A stretch of DNA of 64,000 bases from Parahaliea mediterranea (GTDB lineage: Bacteria; Pseudomonadota; Gammaproteobacteria; Pseudomonadales; Halieaceae): positions 1 to 64,000 of the forward strand of contig NZ_QEWO01000011.1 in NCBI RefSeq assembly GCF_003402235.1, in the 5' to 3' direction. Every line of letters begins with the position of its first letter. Position 1 is the stretch's first letter. A program made the translations under genes and the position numbers. Of the stretch, positions 8,474 to 18,743 are shown piece by piece. A model generated the notes under the pieces. It made no database searches. It saw only the letters and a list, made by a program, of their open reading frames with translations, and was not told where the DNA came from.

Positions 8474-10846
<2,373 letters not shown>

Positions 10847-10851
10847 CGTGG

Positions 10852-11979
10852 GTGAATATCGGCATCGCCGGCGCCGGCCTGTGCGGGCGCCTGCTGGCCT
10901 GGCAATTGCTGCGCGCCGGCCACAGGGTGACCCTGTTTGAGCGCGATGGCAGCGGCGCGCAATCCGCTGGTTTCATTGCCGCCGCCATGCTGGCGCCCTT
11001 CAGCGAGGCGGTGGCCGGCAGCGCGGACATCCTGACACCGGGCTTACAGGCGCTGCAGGACTGGCCCGCTTGGCTGGCGCAACTGGCGCGCGACAGCGGT
11101 TGCGCTGTGCCCTTTGGCTGCGAGGGCAGTGTGGTGGTGGCTCACGGCAGCGACCGGGCCGAATTGCACTGGTTTTATCGCCGCCTGCAGGGCATGGCGG
11201 CGCCGGCGGCGGGCGACTGTCGCTTGTTGGACGGGCCAGCGCTGCGGCAACTGGAGCCGGGCCTTGGCGCCTTCACCCAGGGCCTGTGGCTGCCGGGTGA
11301 GGGCTGGTTGGATAACCGCGCCCTGTACCAGGCCCTGGATGGCGCCATCGTCGCCCTCGGCGGGCAGTGGCGCCAGGGGCATACAGTCAGCGCCGTGACG
11401 CCGGCGGGCCTGGTGACAGACGGCGCCACCCTGCCGTTTGAGCGGGTGCTGGACTGCCGGGGCTTTGGCGCCCGTGACCAGTTGGCGAATTTTCGCGGCG
11501 TGCGCGGCGAGGTGCTGCGGGTGTACACGCCGGAGGTCCAACTGCGCCGGCCGGTGCGCCTGATGCACCCGCGCTACCAGCTTTACGTGGTGCCACGCCC
11601 GGCCGGCATTTACGTGATCGGCGCCACCGAAATTGAAAGCGAATCGCTGGCGCCGGTCACTGTGCGCTCCTGTCTGGAGTTGCTGTCTGCCCTGTACACC
11701 GTGCATCCCGGCTTTGCCGAGGCCCAGGTGCTGGAAGCGCGCGCCCATTGCCGGCCGGCCTTCGCCGACCATCTGCCGCACATTATCCAGCGCGGTGCCC
11801 TGCTGCAGGTGAATGGCCTGTATCGCCACGGCTACCTGCTGGCACCGGCGGTGGTGAACAGCGTGCTGTCGCTGCTGGCCGGCGGCGAGGTGCTGGCGCC
11901 GGTGCAGCACGAGGTGGCCGATGGCCCGAACCTTACCTGTCAAAGGCCGCCGGCGCGGCCCAGAGGAATCAAGCCATGA
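10852..11979 (+). CDS. thiO: Glycine oxidase ThiO (FAD-dependent)
   Basis: An FAD amine oxidase that makes dehydroglycine for thiazole synthesis, the oxygen-dependent alternative to ThiH. It is 375 residues from a GTG at 10852. The N-terminal dinucleotide motif is [17 protein letters not shown], and the ThiO-like segments [15 protein letters not shown] and [10 protein letters not shown] follow. The C-terminal [16 protein letters not shown] is typical of the family. Using ThiO rather than ThiH indicates aerobic thiamine synthesis. It overlaps thiG by 4 bases (ATGA). Confidence 0.9.
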   Translation: MNIGIAGAGLCGRLLAWQLLRAGHRVTLFERDGSGAQSAGFIAAAMLAPFSEAVAGSADILTPGLQALQDWPAWLAQLARDSGCAVPFGCEGSVVVAHGSDRAELHWFYRRLQGMAAPAAGDCRLLDGPALRQLEPGLGAFTQGLWLPGEGWLDNRALYQALDGAIVALGGQWRQGHTVSAVTPAGLVTDGATLPFERVLDCRGFGARDQLANFRGVRGEVLRVYTPEVQLRRPVRLMHPRYQLYVVPRPAGIYVIGATEIESESLAPVTVRSCLELLSALYTVHPGFAEAQVLEARAHCRPAFADHLPHIIQRGALLQVNGLYRHGYLLAPAVVNSVLSLLAGGEVLAPVQHEVADGPNLTCQRPPARPRGIKP

Positions 11980-12776
11980 GTGATACCTGGCACGCCTACG
12001 GCGTGGAACTGCACAGCCGCTTTCTGCTTGGCACCGCGCTGTACCCCTCGCCCCACATCATGCAGCAGGCGGTGCAGGCCAGCGGGGCCGAAGTTGTCAC
12101 CGTGAGCTTGCGCCGCCAGTCGCCGGCCAGTGGCGGCGGCAATCGCATCTGGGAGTGCATACGCGAACTGAACCTGCGCTTGCTGCCCAACACCGCGGGC
12201 TGCCACAGCGCCGCCGAGGCGATCACGCTGGCGAAAATGTCGCGGGAGATTTTTGACACTCACTGGATCAAGCTGGAGGTCATCGGTGATGACTACAACC
12301 TGCAGCCGGATGCCTTTGAATTGGTGGCAGCGGCGCGGGATCTGGTGGCAGACGGTTTTGCCGTGTTCCCCTACTGCACCGACGATCTGGTGCTCTGCCA
12401 GCGCCTGCTGGATGTGGGCTGCGAAGTGCTGATGCCCTGGGGCGCGCCCATCGGCACCGGCCAGGGGCTGATTAACCCCTACGCGCTGGAAACACTGCGG
12501 GCCCGCCTGCCCGATGTGCCGCTGATTGTGGATGCCGGCCTGGGGGTGCCCTCTCATGCGGCGGCGGCCATGGAGCTCGGTTGCAGCGCGGTGCTGTTGA
12601 ACACCGCGGTGGCCAGGGCGGCAGACCCGGTGGCCATGGCCCGAGGCTTTCGCGCCGGCGTGGAGGCGGGCCGGCACGCCTGGCTGGCCGGCGCAATGCC
12701 CAGGCGCCAGACCGCGGCGCCCAGCACGCCGGTGCTCGGCACCCCCTTCTGGCAGCAGGGGCAGGCCCATGACTGA
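11976..12776 (+). CDS. thiG: Thiazole synthase ThiG
   Basis: Builds the thiazole phosphate ring from deoxyxylulose phosphate, dehydroglycine and the thiocarboxylate on ThiS. The protein is a TIM barrel of 266 residues. The Schiff-base lysine is in [10 protein letters not shown], and the phosphate-binding loops [11 protein letters not shown] and [11 protein letters not shown] are present. [14 protein letters not shown] is a family signature. The ATG at 11976 follows an AGAGGA site and overlaps the thiO stop. Its own end overlaps the start of thiDE by 8 bases, so translation is probably coupled along the operon. Confidence 0.95.
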   Translation: MSDTWHAYGVELHSRFLLGTALYPSPHIMQQAVQASGAEVVTVSLRRQSPASGGGNRIWECIRELNLRLLPNTAGCHSAAEAITLAKMSREIFDTHWIKLEVIGDDYNLQPDAFELVAAARDLVADGFAVFPYCTDDLVLCQRLLDVGCEVLMPWGAPIGTGQGLINPYALETLRARLPDVPLIVDAGLGVPSHAAAAMELGCSAVLLNTAVARAADPVAMARGFRAGVEAGRHAWLAGAMPRRQTAAPSTPVLGTPFWQQGQAHD

Positions 12777-14361
12777 GCGCACCGGCGTGCCCCACGCCTA
12801 CGTGATTGCCGGCTCCGACTGCAGCGGCGGCGCCGGGGTGGAGGCGGACCTCGCCACCCTGCGCGACCTGGGCGTACACGGCTGCAGCGTAATTACCGCC
12901 ATCACCGCGCAGAACCGCAGCGGCGTGCAGCGGGTCACCGCAACGCCGTTGCACCAGCTGCGGGCCTGCCTGGCAGCGCTGGAGCAGGGCTTTCCCGCCA
13001 GCGCGGTAAAGCTCGGCATGCTGTGCAACGCCGGCATTGTGGCGGCGGTGGGGGAGTTTCTGGGGCGTTTTAACGGCCCGGTGGTCTGCGACCCGGTGCT
13101 GGGTGCCAGCGCCGGCGGCGCCTTGCTGGATGACGCGGGCATGGAGGAACTGCGGCGGTTGCTGCCGCGCATCACTCTGTTGACGCCCAACCGCCAGGAG
13201 GCGCAAGCGCTGAGCGGGCAGGCCATTGCCAGCGCCGCCGATGTGGAGCGCGCGGCCCATGCCCTGCGGGCGCTGGGCGCGGGGGCGGTGCTGGTGACCG
13301 GCGGCCACCTTGAGCTGGGCGGTGCCGATTGCTACGACTATTTTTGCAGCGCCACGCAGGCCTTCTGGCTGCGCGGTGAGCGCATCGACACGCCCCACAA
13401 TCACGGCACTGGCTGCACCCTGTCCTCGGCCATTGCCGGCGCGCTGGGCCAGGGGCTGGCGCTTGCGGATGCGGTGGTGCTGGGCAGGATGGTGGTGAGC
13501 CACGGCCTGCGCCGGGCGACGCCACTGGCCGGCGGCAGTGGCGCTGTGGCACACGGCAACTGGCGCCCCCGGCTGGAGGATTTACCGCGCCTGTCGCCGG
13601 CCTTTCCCACCCCGAACAACCCCCCCGGGCCGGGCTTTCCCGCCTTGTCCCCACCCGTCCTCGGGCTGTACCCGGTGGTGGATTGTGCCACCTGGGTCGA
13701 GCGCTTGTTTGCCGAGGGCGTGGGGGTGGTGCAACTGCGCATCAAGGCGGGCGATGAACCGGCCCTGCGCGCCAGCATCCAGCGCGCGGTGGCAGCCCAG
13801 CGCCGCTATGGCGGCCGGCTGTTCGTCAATGATCACTGGCGCCTGGCCATTGCGTGCGGGGCCTACGGTGTACACCTGGGCCAGGAAGACCTGGCCACGG
13901 CGGACCTGGCGGCCATCGCCCGCGCCGGCCTGCGCCTTGGCACCAGCAACCACGCCTGGCACGAGCTGGCCCGCAGCCACGCACTTGGCCCGTCCTATAT
14001 CGCCTTGGGGCCCATTTATGCCACCACCACCAAGGCCATGCGCTTTGCGCCCCAGGGGCTGGAACAGTTGCAGGCATGGGTGAACCTGCTCGGCGGACAC
14101 TACCCGCTCACCGCCATCGGCGGCATTGATGTGCAGCGCGCGCCGGCCGTGGCGGCCACCGGGGTGGGCAGCATTGCCGTGGTACGCGCCATCACCGAGG
14201 CGCCGGATTACCGCCAGGCTGTGCGTGCGTTGTCCCGCTGCCTGGAGGGTGGCCGGGGCGGGCTGGCGCCGGGCGGCATTGACTCATCACAGGATACTTA
14301 TTCAGTGCAGGACACTTATTCAGTACAGGGCACTTATTCATCACAGGGCATTGGGACATGA
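12769..14361 (+). CDS. thiDE: ThiD-ThiE fusion: HMP(-P) kinase / thiamine-phosphate synthase
   Basis: A bifunctional protein of 530 residues. Residues 1-270 are ThiD, with [27 protein letters not shown] and the kinase motif [14 protein letters not shown]. After a proline-rich linker, residues about 295-490 are ThiE, with [37 protein letters not shown] and [17 protein letters not shown]. It makes HMP-PP and couples it to thiazole phosphate. The last 25 residues ([15 protein letters not shown] and on) come from a tandem DNA repeat and lie outside any domain. The fusion sits between thiG and thiS, which are more often adjacent. It overlaps thiS by 4 bases. Confidence 0.93.
   Translation: MTERTGVPHAYVIAGSDCSGGAGVEADLATLRDLGVHGCSVITAITAQNRSGVQRVTATPLHQLRACLAALEQGFPASAVKLGMLCNAGIVAAVGEFLGRFNGPVVCDPVLGASAGGALLDDAGMEELRRLLPRITLLTPNRQEAQALSGQAIASAADVERAAHALRALGAGAVLVTGGHLELGGADCYDYFCSATQAFWLRGERIDTPHNHGTGCTLSSAIAGALGQGLALADAVVLGRMVVSHGLRRATPLAGGSGAVAHGNWRPRLEDLPRLSPAFPTPNNPPGPGFPALSPPVLGLYPVVDCATWVERLFAEGVGVVQLRIKAGDEPALRASIQRAVAAQRRYGGRLFVNDHWRLAIACGAYGVHLGQEDLATADLAAIARAGLRLGTSNHAWHELARSHALGPSYIALGPIYATTTKAMRFAPQGLEQLQAWVNLLGGHYPLTAIGGIDVQRAPAVAATGVGSIAVVRAITEAPDYRQAVRALSRCLEGGRGGLAPGGIDSSQDTYSVQDTYSVQGTYSSQGIGT
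14283..14354 (+). repeat. Four 18-bp tandem repeats at the 3' end of thiDE
   Basis: Units of 18 bases run at 14283, 14301, 14319 and 14337, with consensus TTCAGTACAGGGCACTTA. The two inner units differ at only two positions and the outer ones are more diverged. In frame they encode the hexapeptide SVQDTY. The block is AT-richer than its surroundings and ends 3 bases before the thiS start codon. It contains the ThiDE tail but no part of either enzyme domain. Confidence 0.85.
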
Positions 14362-14555
14362 AATTACAGATTAACGGTGAAGCGCTGCAGGTGGCATCGG
14401 CCACCCTGGCGGCGCTGATCGACGAACTCGGCTTTGAGGCCGGCGCGGTGGCAACGGCGGTGGATGGCCACTTTGTGCCGCAAACCGGGCGCGGGGCCTA
14501 TGCACTGCGCGAGGACATGGTGGTGGATATCGTTGCGCCGGTACAGGGCGGTTAG
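14358..14555 (+). CDS. thiS: Sulfur carrier protein ThiS
   Basis: A 65-residue ubiquitin-fold carrier that is adenylated by ThiF and carries sulfur as a C-terminal thiocarboxylate to ThiG. It begins [10 protein letters not shown], contains the AVDGHFVPQTGRGAYALREDMVVDIV core, and ends in the required Gly-Gly (VQGG). The start ATG overlaps the thiDE stop (ATGA). The ribosome binding site must lie in the last repeat unit (CAGGGCATTGGG), so repeat copy number could influence its expression. thiF follows 5 bases later. Confidence 0.93.
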   Translation: MKLQINGEALQVASATLAALIDELGFEAGAVATAVDGHFVPQTGRGAYALREDMVVDIVAPVQGG

Positions 14556-14560
14556 GGCCG

Positions 14561-15547
14561 GTGTCTGGCGAATCGCGCTACAGCCGTCAGCTGCGCCTTG
14601 AGGAAGTAGGGGAGCAGGGCCAGCGGCGCCTGGGGCAGGCGCGGGTGCTGGTGGTGGGGCTGGGTGGCCTTGGGCTGCCGGCGGCGGCCTACCTGGCCGG
14701 TGCCGGCATTGGCCACATCACCCTGCTGGATGCCGATGTGGTGGCGCTGCACAACCTGCACCGGCAGGTGTTTTACCGCGAGTCGGATGTGGGCACGCCC
14801 AAGGTGGTGGCGGCGGCCCGCCACCTGCGCGCACTCAATACCGACATAACAGTGACAGCGCAGCAGGAGCCCCTGCGCGATGCCAACGCCGCCGCGCTGG
14901 TTGCCGCACACGATGTGGTTGTGGATGCAGCGGACAGCTTTGCCGTGACCTACCTGGCGAGCGACGCCTGCCTGGCGGGACATACCTACCTTGTCTCGGC
15001 GGCCATTGTCGGCAACCGGGGGCACCTGGGTGTGTTCTGCCGGGATGCGCCGAGCTACCGCGCCCTGTTTCCGGCAGTGCCGGCGGCGGCGCCCGACTGC
15101 AGTAGCCACGGCGTGCTGGGCACCGCCGTGGGGGCGCTGGGGCTCATGCAGGCCCAGGAAGTCATCAAGCTGTTGCTGGCACCGGAGAGCGCGCTGGTGG
15201 GCAGGCTGTTGACCGTGGACTTCTGGCACCAGCGCTATGCCACCTTGGATTTTGGCCAGGCCGAGGAGCCGGCGGCGCCGCTGCGTATTGCTACCCTGTT
15301 GCCGGCGGAGCTGCGCCCGGGGGATCAGTTGGTGGATGTGCGCAGCGCGGACGAGATGACTGCTGCGCCCATAGCCGGCGCCCTGCACCTGCCGGACTGG
15401 GAGAACGCGAATGCACTGCAGGCGTTGCCGACGGCGCCCGGGCGGCTGGTGTTTGTGTGCGCCTCCGGCCGGCGTGCCAGGGCGGCGGCGCAGCGCCTGG
15501 CGGCGGTGCGCGGTGGCGCAGCGGTGGCGGTGCTGCTGCGCGCCTAG
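14561..15547 (+). CDS. thiF: ThiF/MoeB-family adenylyltransferase with C-terminal rhodanese domain
   Basis: Activates the C-terminus of ThiS by adenylation. The N-terminal 230 residues are the E1-like fold, with YSRQLRLEEVGEQGQ, the nucleotide motif VVGLGGLGLPAAAYLAGAGIG, and DADVVALHNLHRQVFY. The C-terminal region from about 245 (LRPGDQLVDVRSADEM to LVFVCASGRRARAAA) is rhodanese-like, with Cys in the active-site loop CASGRR. This layout resembles MoeZ/MoeBR proteins that both activate and sulfurate carriers. MoaD could be a second client. It starts at GTG 14561. Its stop shares the palindrome CTAG with the stop of the convergent gene. Confidence 0.88.
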   Translation: MSGESRYSRQLRLEEVGEQGQRRLGQARVLVVGLGGLGLPAAAYLAGAGIGHITLLDADVVALHNLHRQVFYRESDVGTPKVVAAARHLRALNTDITVTAQQEPLRDANAAALVAAHDVVVDAADSFAVTYLASDACLAGHTYLVSAAIVGNRGHLGVFCRDAPSYRALFPAVPAAAPDCSSHGVLGTAVGALGLMQAQEVIKLLLAPESALVGRLLTVDFWHQRYATLDFGQAEEPAAPLRIATLLPAELRPGDQLVDVRSADEMTAAPIAGALHLPDWENANALQALPTAPGRLVFVCASGRRARAAAQRLAAVRGGAAVAVLLRA

Positions 15548-16647
15548 TTTGTCGGGGCTGGGGCTGGGGCTGAATCAGAAGCCGGTGCCGGAGAAGGCGT
15601 CGTGGTGGCGTACTTCTGCCAGTTTTCACTCAGCTCTTTTACTACCTTGCTGCCCACCAGCCAGGCGTTTTCCAGCGCTGCATCCAGGCCGGCATAGCTG
15701 TCGTGCTGCTCTTCGCGCAGGTACTGCGCCGCGCTCTTGCCGGTGGGTGGCATGGTGAAGTTGGAAGCGGTGCGCAGCACCAGCACGCGGTTTTTATCCA
15801 CCTTGCCGGCCTGGTGCAGGTAAGTCAGCGACTGGAAGGTGCCGGTGTCCTCCATGGCGGAGCTGACGAATTCGCCCTTGCCGTCGGTCCAGTAGTCGGT
15901 CCACGCGTTGGCCCAGTCGTTCAGCAGTTTGCCGTGCCAGAAGGTCATGGCCGCCAGCTGGTCGCCCTTGAGCACAAAGGGGGTGCGCTGGGCCACCGGG
16001 TAGTCCGGGTAGAGCTTACGGGTGGCGGCCAGGGCCGGGTCGTCGGGCAGTGCCATGTCGCGGGTCAGCTGGAAGGCCCACTCCACCAGGCTGCTGTTGA
16101 GCTGGAACACTTCGCCCAGGCTGTAGCTTTTGCGCTTGGGGTCATTCGGGCCCTGGCTGAACAGGGGGAAGTAGCCGGTGTCCCAGTCGTCGGGTATTTC
16201 CCGGGCGTCAATTTCGTGGGCGAGGTCGCCGTCCACCAGGTACTCGGCCCAGGCCACCGAGCCCAGCGAGGCGTCTGCCGGGTCAAAGCCGGAAATACCG
16301 GCCACCAGCCAGTAGGCCTGGCTGAGGTCGAAGCGCGGGTCCAGGCCCAGGGCCATCACACTGGCGGCGGCGTTGGCCGTGCCCATGCCGGTGACAATGC
16401 CCAGCACGCCGAGCCTGGCGTTGTAGTGAATGTCGTGGTGCATGTGCGGCGCGGGGAATACGGTGTCCAGGGGCAGGCGTTCGTTCCAGCGCTGGAATTC
16501 GCCGGCGTCGTCGCCGCTGTCTTCGCCGGTTTCGAACATGGTCACCACCACCACCTTGATGGGGATGGGCTTTTCCGCCGCGCACAGCGGCAGGCTGGCC
16601 GCTAACAGGGGCAGCACAAGGGCGAGGGCACTGAGGACTCTGAACAT
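15544..16647 (-). CDS. NUP-family purine nucleoside protein, exported
   Basis: A 367-residue protein of the purine nucleoside permease (NUP, PF06516) family, with a Sec signal peptide at about 1-24 (MFRVLSALALVLPLLAASLPLCAA). The mature part has no further membrane span. It contains VVVVTMFETGEDSGDDAGEFQRW, GIVTGMGTANAAASVMALGLD, and WLVAGISGFDPADASLG, which recall the nucleoside phosphorylase fold. I therefore infer a periplasmic nucleoside-binding or nucleoside-cleaving protein rather than a true permease. It ends in an Ala/Pro/Ser tail. The start is the ATG before the signal peptide. It follows rbsK by 19 bases in the same operon. Confidence 0.8.
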   Translation of the reverse strand: MFRVLSALALVLPLLAASLPLCAAEKPIPIKVVVVTMFETGEDSGDDAGEFQRWNERLPLDTVFPAPHMHHDIHYNARLGVLGIVTGMGTANAAASVMALGLDPRFDLSQAYWLVAGISGFDPADASLGSVAWAEYLVDGDLAHEIDAREIPDDWDTGYFPLFSQGPNDPKRKSYSLGEVFQLNSSLVEWAFQLTRDMALPDDPALAATRKLYPDYPVAQRTPFVLKGDQLAAMTFWHGKLLNDWANAWTDYWTDGKGEFVSSAMEDTGTFQSLTYLHQAGKVDKNRVLVLRTASNFTMPPTGKSAAQYLREEQHDSYAGLDAALENAWLVGSKVVKELSENWQKYATTTPSPAPASDSAPAPAPTN

Positions 16648-16666
16648 CGGGCGATTCCTTGCAGGA

Positions 16667-17599
16667 TTAACGGGATTGCAGAAAGTGGTCGATGGCATCG
16701 CGGGTGGGGGCGCTGGCCTGCGCCCCCAGGGTCTGCACCGACAGGGCCGCGGCGGCCTGGGCAAAGGCGATGGCGTCGACCAGCGCCTGGCCCCGGGTCA
16801 GGGCGGCCGCCAGGCAGCCGTTGAACACATCGCCGGCGGCGGTGCTGTCCACTGCCTGCACCGGGTAGGCGCCTAGCAGCTGGCCGGGCGCGCTATTTTG
16901 CCCGTCGTCGCGCGACATGTACACGCCGCGCTCGCCGAGGGTTAGCAGCACCGTGGCCACGCCGCGCTGGTGCAGCACAGCGGCGGCGGCCGCGGCACTG
17001 CTGGCGTCGCTGACGGCGATGCCGGTGAGTAATTCCGCCTCGGTCTCATTGGGCGTGATCATGTCCAGCAGCGGGTAGAGCTCGGCCGGCAGGTCCTGCG
17101 CCGGGGCCGGGTTCAGGATCACCACCGCGTCGGCCTCTCTGCCGAGGGCCGCCGCGCGCAGCACGGTTGGCAGCGGGGTTTCCAGTTGCAGCAACACCAC
17201 CGCGGCCTTGCGAAAGGCGCTGGCGGCCGCTTCCAGGTGGCGCACCGCCAGGGCGTCGTTGGCGCCGGCGGCGACGGCTATGCAGTTCTGGCCGTCGGCC
17301 CCCACCAGAATCTGGGCGATGCCAGAGGGCAGTTTTGGGTCCACGCTGCAAAAGCGGGTATCCACGCCGTCGGCGGCAAAGCCGGCCAGGGCGGCCTCGC
17401 CGAAACTGTCATCCCCCACCCGGGCAATCAGGCTCACCTCGCCGCCCGCGCGGGCGGCGGCCACCGCCTGGTTGGCGCCCTTGCCGCCGGCGGCGGTGCT
17501 GAAGGTGCCGCCGAGCACAGTTTCACCGGGGCGGGGCAGGTGCGGCACCTGCAGGATCATGTCGGTATTGCTGGAGCCGACCACAAGCAACTGTGCCAT
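16667..17599 (-). CDS. rbsK: Ribokinase (PfkB family)
   Basis: Phosphorylates ribose to ribose 5-phosphate. It is a 310-residue PfkB protein. The N-terminal substrate region GSSNTDMILQVPHLPRPGETVLGG and GGKGANQAVAAARAGG are standard ribokinase motifs. ITPNETEAELLTG and the catalytic loop DSTAAGDVFNGCLA follow, the latter with Ala where most have Gly (DTTGAGD). The catalytic Asp is retained. The ATG at 17599 overlaps the stop of the transporter gene (ATGA), so sugar import and phosphorylation are coupled. The neighbours suggest that its ribose comes from nucleosides. Confidence 0.88.
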   Translation of the reverse strand: MAQLLVVGSSNTDMILQVPHLPRPGETVLGGTFSTAAGGKGANQAVAAARAGGEVSLIARVGDDSFGEAALAGFAADGVDTRFCSVDPKLPSGIAQILVGADGQNCIAVAAGANDALAVRHLEAAASAFRKAAVVLLQLETPLPTVLRAAALGREADAVVILNPAPAQDLPAELYPLLDMITPNETEAELLTGIAVSDASSAAAAAAVLHQRGVATVLLTLGERGVYMSRDDGQNSAPGQLLGAYPVQAVDSTAAGDVFNGCLAAALTRGQALVDAIAFAQAAAALSVQTLGAQASAPTRDAIDHFLQSR

Positions 17600-18609
17600 C
17601 ACGCCCCCTGCAGGTTGGAGTAGATAATCAGGGCCAGGCCCAGCAGAAAGCACGCGAACATGGCGCCAATCAGCTTGCCGGTGCCGGCGGGGGTATCGCG
17701 AAACTCCTTCCAGATAAACACGCCCCAGAAGGCCGCCACCATGGTGGCGCCCTGGCCGAGTCCGTAGGACACGGCGTACCCCGCCTTGCCGGCGGCAATG
17801 ATGTTGAAGCAGAAGCCGGTGGCCCAGATGGCGCCGCCAAGCATGCCCACCATGTGCAGGCGCGGCGTGCCGCGGCTGAAGTATTCACCGGGCGGCGCCG
17901 CTTCGCCGGTTACCGGCCTGTACATCAGCGGCAGCAAGAACAGCAGGTTGGAGGCGAGCAGGCCGATGGCGAACACCACGGCCGCGGAATAGGGCGTCAT
18001 CAGCCCGGCCTCTGGCGCGGCAAAGTCAAACGACATGGACTGGGCCACAAAGCGGTAGAAGAACCCCATGGCGATGCCGGCCACAATGGAAATGGCCAGG
18101 CCCTTGCCAGTGTTGGCAGAGCGTTCGGTGGGAATGCGGCGGTAGATCAGGGCGTCGACCACAATGGCCACTACCACCAGGGCCACGCCCACAAACAGCA
18201 GTGTGGGGTGGTGTACCTGGGCCGGGTCGTAGTTGGCGAGCACGCCGATCACCAGCGCCAGCCCGATGCCCACCGGGAAGGCCACGGCCATGCCGGCGAT
18301 ATCGATGGCGATCACCAGCAGGATGTTGGCAAAGTTGAATACCGCGCCGCCCAGCAGGGCCATGACAATGGCATGCCTACTGGCCTGGGAAATATCCGGC
18401 ACAAAGCCGCGCCCTTCGCTGCCGTTGCTGCCGAGGGTAAAGGCCATCAGCAGGGCCAGCAGCACCACGCCGATGGAATAGTCCCAGTAAAAATGCTGGA
18501 AGCGCCATTGTTGGGTGGCCATTTTCTGGGTGTTGGCCCAGGAACCCCAGCACAGCATGGTGACAAAGCACAGCGCCACGGCCACGGCATAACTTTGGAC
18601 AATAAACAT
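17599..18609 (-). CDS. GRP-type (glucose/ribose) sugar transporter
   Basis: An inner-membrane protein of 336 residues with about ten predicted helices, starting SYAVAVALCFVTMLCWGSWAN. The motif CWGSWANTQK and the later GYAVSYGLGQGATMVAAFWGVFIWKEF match the GRP/RhaT-like branch of the drug/metabolite superfamily, which imports sugars by ion symport. Coupling to rbsK by a 4-base overlap makes ribose the best-supported substrate, although an intact nucleoside is possible. The ribosome binding site AGAGGG lies 8 bases before the ATG. It is separated from the upstream TonB receptor gene by a terminator hairpin. Confidence 0.8.
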   Translation of the reverse strand: MFIVQSYAVAVALCFVTMLCWGSWANTQKMATQQWRFQHFYWDYSIGVVLLALLMAFTLGSNGSEGRGFVPDISQASRHAIVMALLGGAVFNFANILLVIAIDIAGMAVAFPVGIGLALVIGVLANYDPAQVHHPTLLFVGVALVVVAIVVDALIYRRIPTERSANTGKGLAISIVAGIAMGFFYRFVAQSMSFDFAAPEAGLMTPYSAAVVFAIGLLASNLLFLLPLMYRPVTGEAAPPGEYFSRGTPRLHMVGMLGGAIWATGFCFNIIAAGKAGYAVSYGLGQGATMVAAFWGVFIWKEFRDTPAGTGKLIGAMFACFLLGLALIIYSNLQGA

Positions 18610-18665
18610 GATTCAGCCCTCTGTTTTCGTATTGTCAGGCACCACAATCATTCTGCCCACACAGT

Positions 18666-18691
18666 AAAAACCCCGGCGAGCCGGGGTTTTT
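18666..18691 (-). terminator. Rho-independent terminator after the TonB receptor gene
   Basis: AAAAACCCCGGC-GAG-CCGGGGTTTTT is a 7-bp GC stem flanked by A and T tracts, so it can act on both strands. It lies 53 bases past the stop of the receptor gene and 57 bases before the transporter start. It probably separates the receptor transcript from the transporter-rbsK-NUP operon. Confidence 0.85.
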
Positions 18692-18743
18692 ACGCGGGCT
18701 ATCTTCCAGTGTAGAAGATGGCTTTCACTCCGGCTACGCCCTG

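Noticed and set aside
14283-14354. Short regular repeats as a CRISPR-like array
   Set aside because: Units are contiguous 18-mers without spacers, they lie inside a coding frame, and no cas gene is near.
15544-16647. True membrane permease, as the NUP family name implies
   Set aside because: Only a signal peptide is hydrophobic enough to span a membrane, so a soluble exported protein is more likely.
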